Source of the DNA: JBEGTT01 sp041179245
GTDB lineage: Bacteria > Pseudomonadota > Gammaproteobacteria > Burkholderiales > Rhodocyclaceae
Direction: 5' to 3'
Assembly: GCA_041179245.1 (NCBI GenBank)
Contig: JBEGTT010000080.1
Location: forward strand, 1-15,480
Length of the DNA stretch: 15,480 nucleotides
Below are positions 13,332 to 15,480 of the stretch, in pieces. Below the pieces are notes generated by a model. It was not told where the DNA came from. It did not search any database and saw only the letters and a list, made by a program, of their open reading frames with translations. How positions within the stretch are numbered: position 1 is the first letter of the stretch; each line of letters starts with the position of its first letter. A program made the translations under genes and the position numbers.

Positions 13332-14309
13332 ATGATGGACAAGGAAAACAAAGTCATAAGCGGTTTAACCCTAATCGCCCTCCTCGCGCTGTTCGCAGCC
13401 TATTTTGCCCCGATTTGGTGGGTCTCTCTCACCGCCCCAAATTACCCTGCCGATGCTTTTCCTGATGGCATCCGCATTCACTTCCATTTTGATGGTGTCT
13501 ATAACGGCTGCACCGCCGCTGGTACAGGCACCCGTATGGCCAATGAAATTATCCAAAAAGATTTGTCAGATGAAGACGAACGCTACAACCCCATCACGGA
13601 TGCCAAACAAAATCTGAACAAAGGCGCACAGGGCTTGGATTGTGTCCATGAGATGAACACCATTAACCATTATGTGGGCATGTTCCCGATTGCCACCGGT
13701 GCGCCGGTTGAAAAACCACTCGCAAAATTCTTCTTTGGTTTCTTTGCCGTGATGCTGGTGGCGTTTGCCATCCCCAAGAAAAAACCACGCTTGCTGGCAC
13801 TCGCCGCTGGGTTTTCCCTCGTTACCGCTTGGATGATTACCGACCAGTTCGTTCTTGGACATCTCGAAAGCCATGTGCAGGATTACATGCAGGAATCCGG
13901 TACTTTCTTCAAGGATATGGACCGTATTCAGAACTGGGGAAATAACGTACGCAACGTGTCGACGCTGGTCGTCTTTGGACTTATCGCCGTCATGGGCATC
14001 GTCATTGCTGGTGTCGCCAAAATTCGGCCTTTCCAGTTACTGCTGGCGCTAGTGCCCGCCTTGTTACCCGTTTTCTTTGTCATCACCTACGCTGGCTGGC
14101 TGTGGTTCTTCGGTCACAACATGCACCCGTGGGGCGCTTTCACCGTCAAACCCTTCATGCCCACCGTTTTTGGCGAAGGTAAGGTGGCTCAATTCTCCAC
14201 GTTCTCTTATCCCTATTGGGGTTACGGCCTGCTGGTGGTGATTTTTGTCTGCATGATGTTGGCGCTACTCATGCGTCGCAAACAATTACGCGAAGGGCGG
14301 GCGGAGTAA
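13332..14309 (+). CDS. nosB: NosB, membrane protein of clade II nos clusters
   Basis: A polytopic membrane protein of 325 residues, with segments near 9-31, 131-148, 153-171, 210-229, 232-254 and 293-315. A large loop between the first two segments should be periplasmic. It contains DGIRIHFHFDGVYNGC (45-60) and LDCVHEMNTINHYVGMFP (102-119), giving Cys60, Cys104 and several His. NosB is specific to clade II clusters, where it follows nosZ and precedes nosD. Its function is unknown; electron transfer or maturation has been considered. Adjacent ATG codons at 13332 and 13335 follow an AAGAGAA ribosome-binding site. The assignment rests mainly on position, topology and loop motifs. Confidence 0.85.
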   Translation: MMDKENKVISGLTLIALLALFAAYFAPIWWVSLTAPNYPADAFPDGIRIHFHFDGVYNGCTAAGTGTRMANEIIQKDLSDEDERYNPITDAKQNLNKGAQGLDCVHEMNTINHYVGMFPIATGAPVEKPLAKFFFGFFAVMLVAFAIPKKKPRLLALAAGFSLVTAWMITDQFVLGHLESHVQDYMQESGTFFKDMDRIQNWGNNVRNVSTLVVFGLIAVMGIVIAGVAKIRPFQLLLALVPALLPVFFVITYAGWLWFFGHNMHPWGAFTVKPFMPTVFGEGKVAQFSTFSYPYWGYGLLVVIFVCMMLALLMRRKQLREGRAE

Positions 14310-14315
14310 AACCGC

Positions 14316-15480
14316 ATGAGTTTCCTAAGGTTATTCTGTAAAACCGGAATCGCTGTCTCACTGACGCTAGTGTTGACCACCGGTTTTTCTCAGCAGGAAA
14401 GGGACTCCAATGCTGCCTCAAGCATGGGAACCCGAGTCGACGTTGACCGTGCAAAACCAACGTTCATGCTCCATGAAAGGGATAAGCGCGTACATGGCTT
14501 AAAACCTTTTCAGACGCTGATCGACAATGCACCGGAAGGTTCTGTGCTGCGCCCACCGCCGGGGGTTTATGCTGGCCCGGCGGTAATTGACAAGCCGCTC
14601 GTCATTGAAGGCAACGGACAAGTCACGATCGACTCAGGTGATCGAGGAACGGTGATGATGCTTAACGCCAGCAATTCCACTGTGCGCGGCATTCGCCTAA
14701 CCGGCTCCGGCGATTCGCACGATACGGATGACTCTTGCCTTGACGTGCGCGGCAACCATAACGTGATCGAAAACATCAAAGCGGATAACTGCCTGTTTGG
14801 TTTTGACTTCAAACAATCGAACAACAATCGCATTGTGGGTAATGAAATCCGTTCCAAAGATCGGGAACTGGGCGTGCGGGGTGACGGCCTGCGGCTTTGG
14901 TACAGCAACGACAATCTGATTGAAAACAACAAGATCATCGACTCGCGTGACATGGTCGCTTGGTACTCACATCGCAACACCTTCCGCAATAATCTCGGCC
15001 AACGTAGCCGTTACTCCATCCATTTCATGTTCGCCAACGACAATGTGGTCGAAGGCAATCGTTTCTACAACAACGCGGTGGGTGTCTATTTCATGTACAC
15101 CGAAGGCGGCATTGTGCGAAACAACATCATTTCCCACGCAACCGGTGCCACCGGCATGGGCCTTGGTTTCAAAGAAGCCTCTGGCACACTGATTGAAAAC
15201 AACGAAATCATTTATTGCGGGCTAGGTATCGGCTCCGACCTTTCACCATTTCAGCCCGACAGCACCATTGAAATTCACGGCAATCGCTTTGCCTATAACG
15301 GCATTGGCATCCTGTTTAACAGCGAAACCGGCGGCAATCGCATGCGCGACAACAGCTTCGAGGGCAACTTAACGCAAGTCAGTTACGGCGGGCGGGGAGA
15401 TAACAACAATAACGAGCGCAATTTCTGGGAAGGCAATTTCTGGGATGACTACCAAGGTTTTGACCGGGATAACGATGGTT
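14316..15480 (+). CDS. nosD: NosD, periplasmic CuZ maturation protein, 3' end missing at right edge
   Basis: NosD is a right-handed beta-helix protein that works with the NosFY ABC transporter to assemble the CuZ cluster of NosZ. The frame is open from the ATG at 14316 to the edge, 388 residues. It starts with a signal peptide (MSFLRLFCKTGIAVSLTLVL...). Repeated CASH/NosD-type turns follow, such as NNRIVGNEI, NDNLIENNKI, HRNTFRNNLG, NDNVVEGNRF and GTLIENNEI. Family-typical features are the YSIHFMFANDN and VGVYFMYTEGG region and the terminal NFWEGNFWDDYQGFDRDNDG. It begins 6 bp after nosB, so it is operonic. The nosF, nosY and nosL genes expected next lie outside the window. Confidence 0.96.
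   Translation, partial: MSFLRLFCKTGIAVSLTLVLTTGFSQQERDSNAASSMGTRVDVDRAKPTFMLHERDKRVHGLKPFQTLIDNAPEGSVLRPPPGVYAGPAVIDKPLVIEGNGQVTIDSGDRGTVMMLNASNSTVRGIRLTGSGDSHDTDDSCLDVRGNHNVIENIKADNCLFGFDFKQSNNNRIVGNEIRSKDRELGVRGDGLRLWYSNDNLIENNKIIDSRDMVAWYSHRNTFRNNLGQRSRYSIHFMFANDNVVEGNRFYNNAVGVYFMYTEGGIVRNNIISHATGATGMGLGFKEASGTLIENNEIIYCGLGIGSDLSPFQPDSTIEIHGNRFAYNGIGILFNSETGGNRMRDNSFEGNLTQVSYGGRGDNNNNERNFWEGNFWDDYQGFDRDNDG

Overview
The window looks like part of a denitrifying (N2O-respiring) proteobacterial chromosome, most likely betaproteobacterial with moderate GC. It is dominated by a clade II ('atypical', Sec-exported) nitrous oxide reductase locus and its copper-handling partners. The taxon is inferred from gene content and order (nosZ - two c-type cytochromes - nosB - nosD, with nnrS, a DUF2249 protein and ccoG nearby) and was not checked by any search.

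Layout. (1) 1-877, minus strand: menA, a UbiA-family prenyltransferase of menaquinone synthesis, cut by the left edge. (2) 878-1268: a gene-poor gap holding a relic of the 3' end of a chemotaxis-receptor gene (887-949) and a perfect FNR/DNR-type box (1002-1015). (3) 1269-3983, plus strand: a four-TM CopD-like protein, a DUF2249 protein, NnrS and MogA, i.e. nitrogen-oxide stress plus molybdenum cofactor synthesis. (4) 9581-4001, minus strand: a tight seven-gene operon, read in order as a FixH-like anchored protein, PCuAC, an FccB-like flavoprotein, an unrecognised exported protein, Sco/SenC, a COG3650-like exported protein and CcoG. Its last gene converges on mogA. (5) 9582-9775: the divergent control region, with a near-consensus FNR/DNR-type box and a perfect 17-bp palindrome. 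(6) 9776-15480, plus strand: nosZ, a monohaem cytochrome c, a dihaem cytochrome c, nosB and nosD (cut by the right edge), with RNA hairpins after nosZ and before nosB.

How it fits together. NosZ reduces N2O in the periplasm with CuA and CuZ. The two exported cytochromes are likely electron carriers to it. NosB and NosD belong to the clade II maturation and electron-transfer set. The divergent operon has three recognisable periplasmic Cu(I) factors (PCuAC, Sco, CcoG), so copper supply to CuA/CuZ or to haem-copper oxidases is its probable job. The unexpected member is a Tat-exported flavocytochrome c sulfide dehydrogenase-like flavoprotein that keeps both candidate redox cysteines. It sits with two exported cysteine-containing proteins of unknown role. 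Because CuZ is a copper-sulfide cluster, this operon is the best candidate in the window for something undescribed: a combined copper and sulfur/redox maturation module. That link is a hypothesis.
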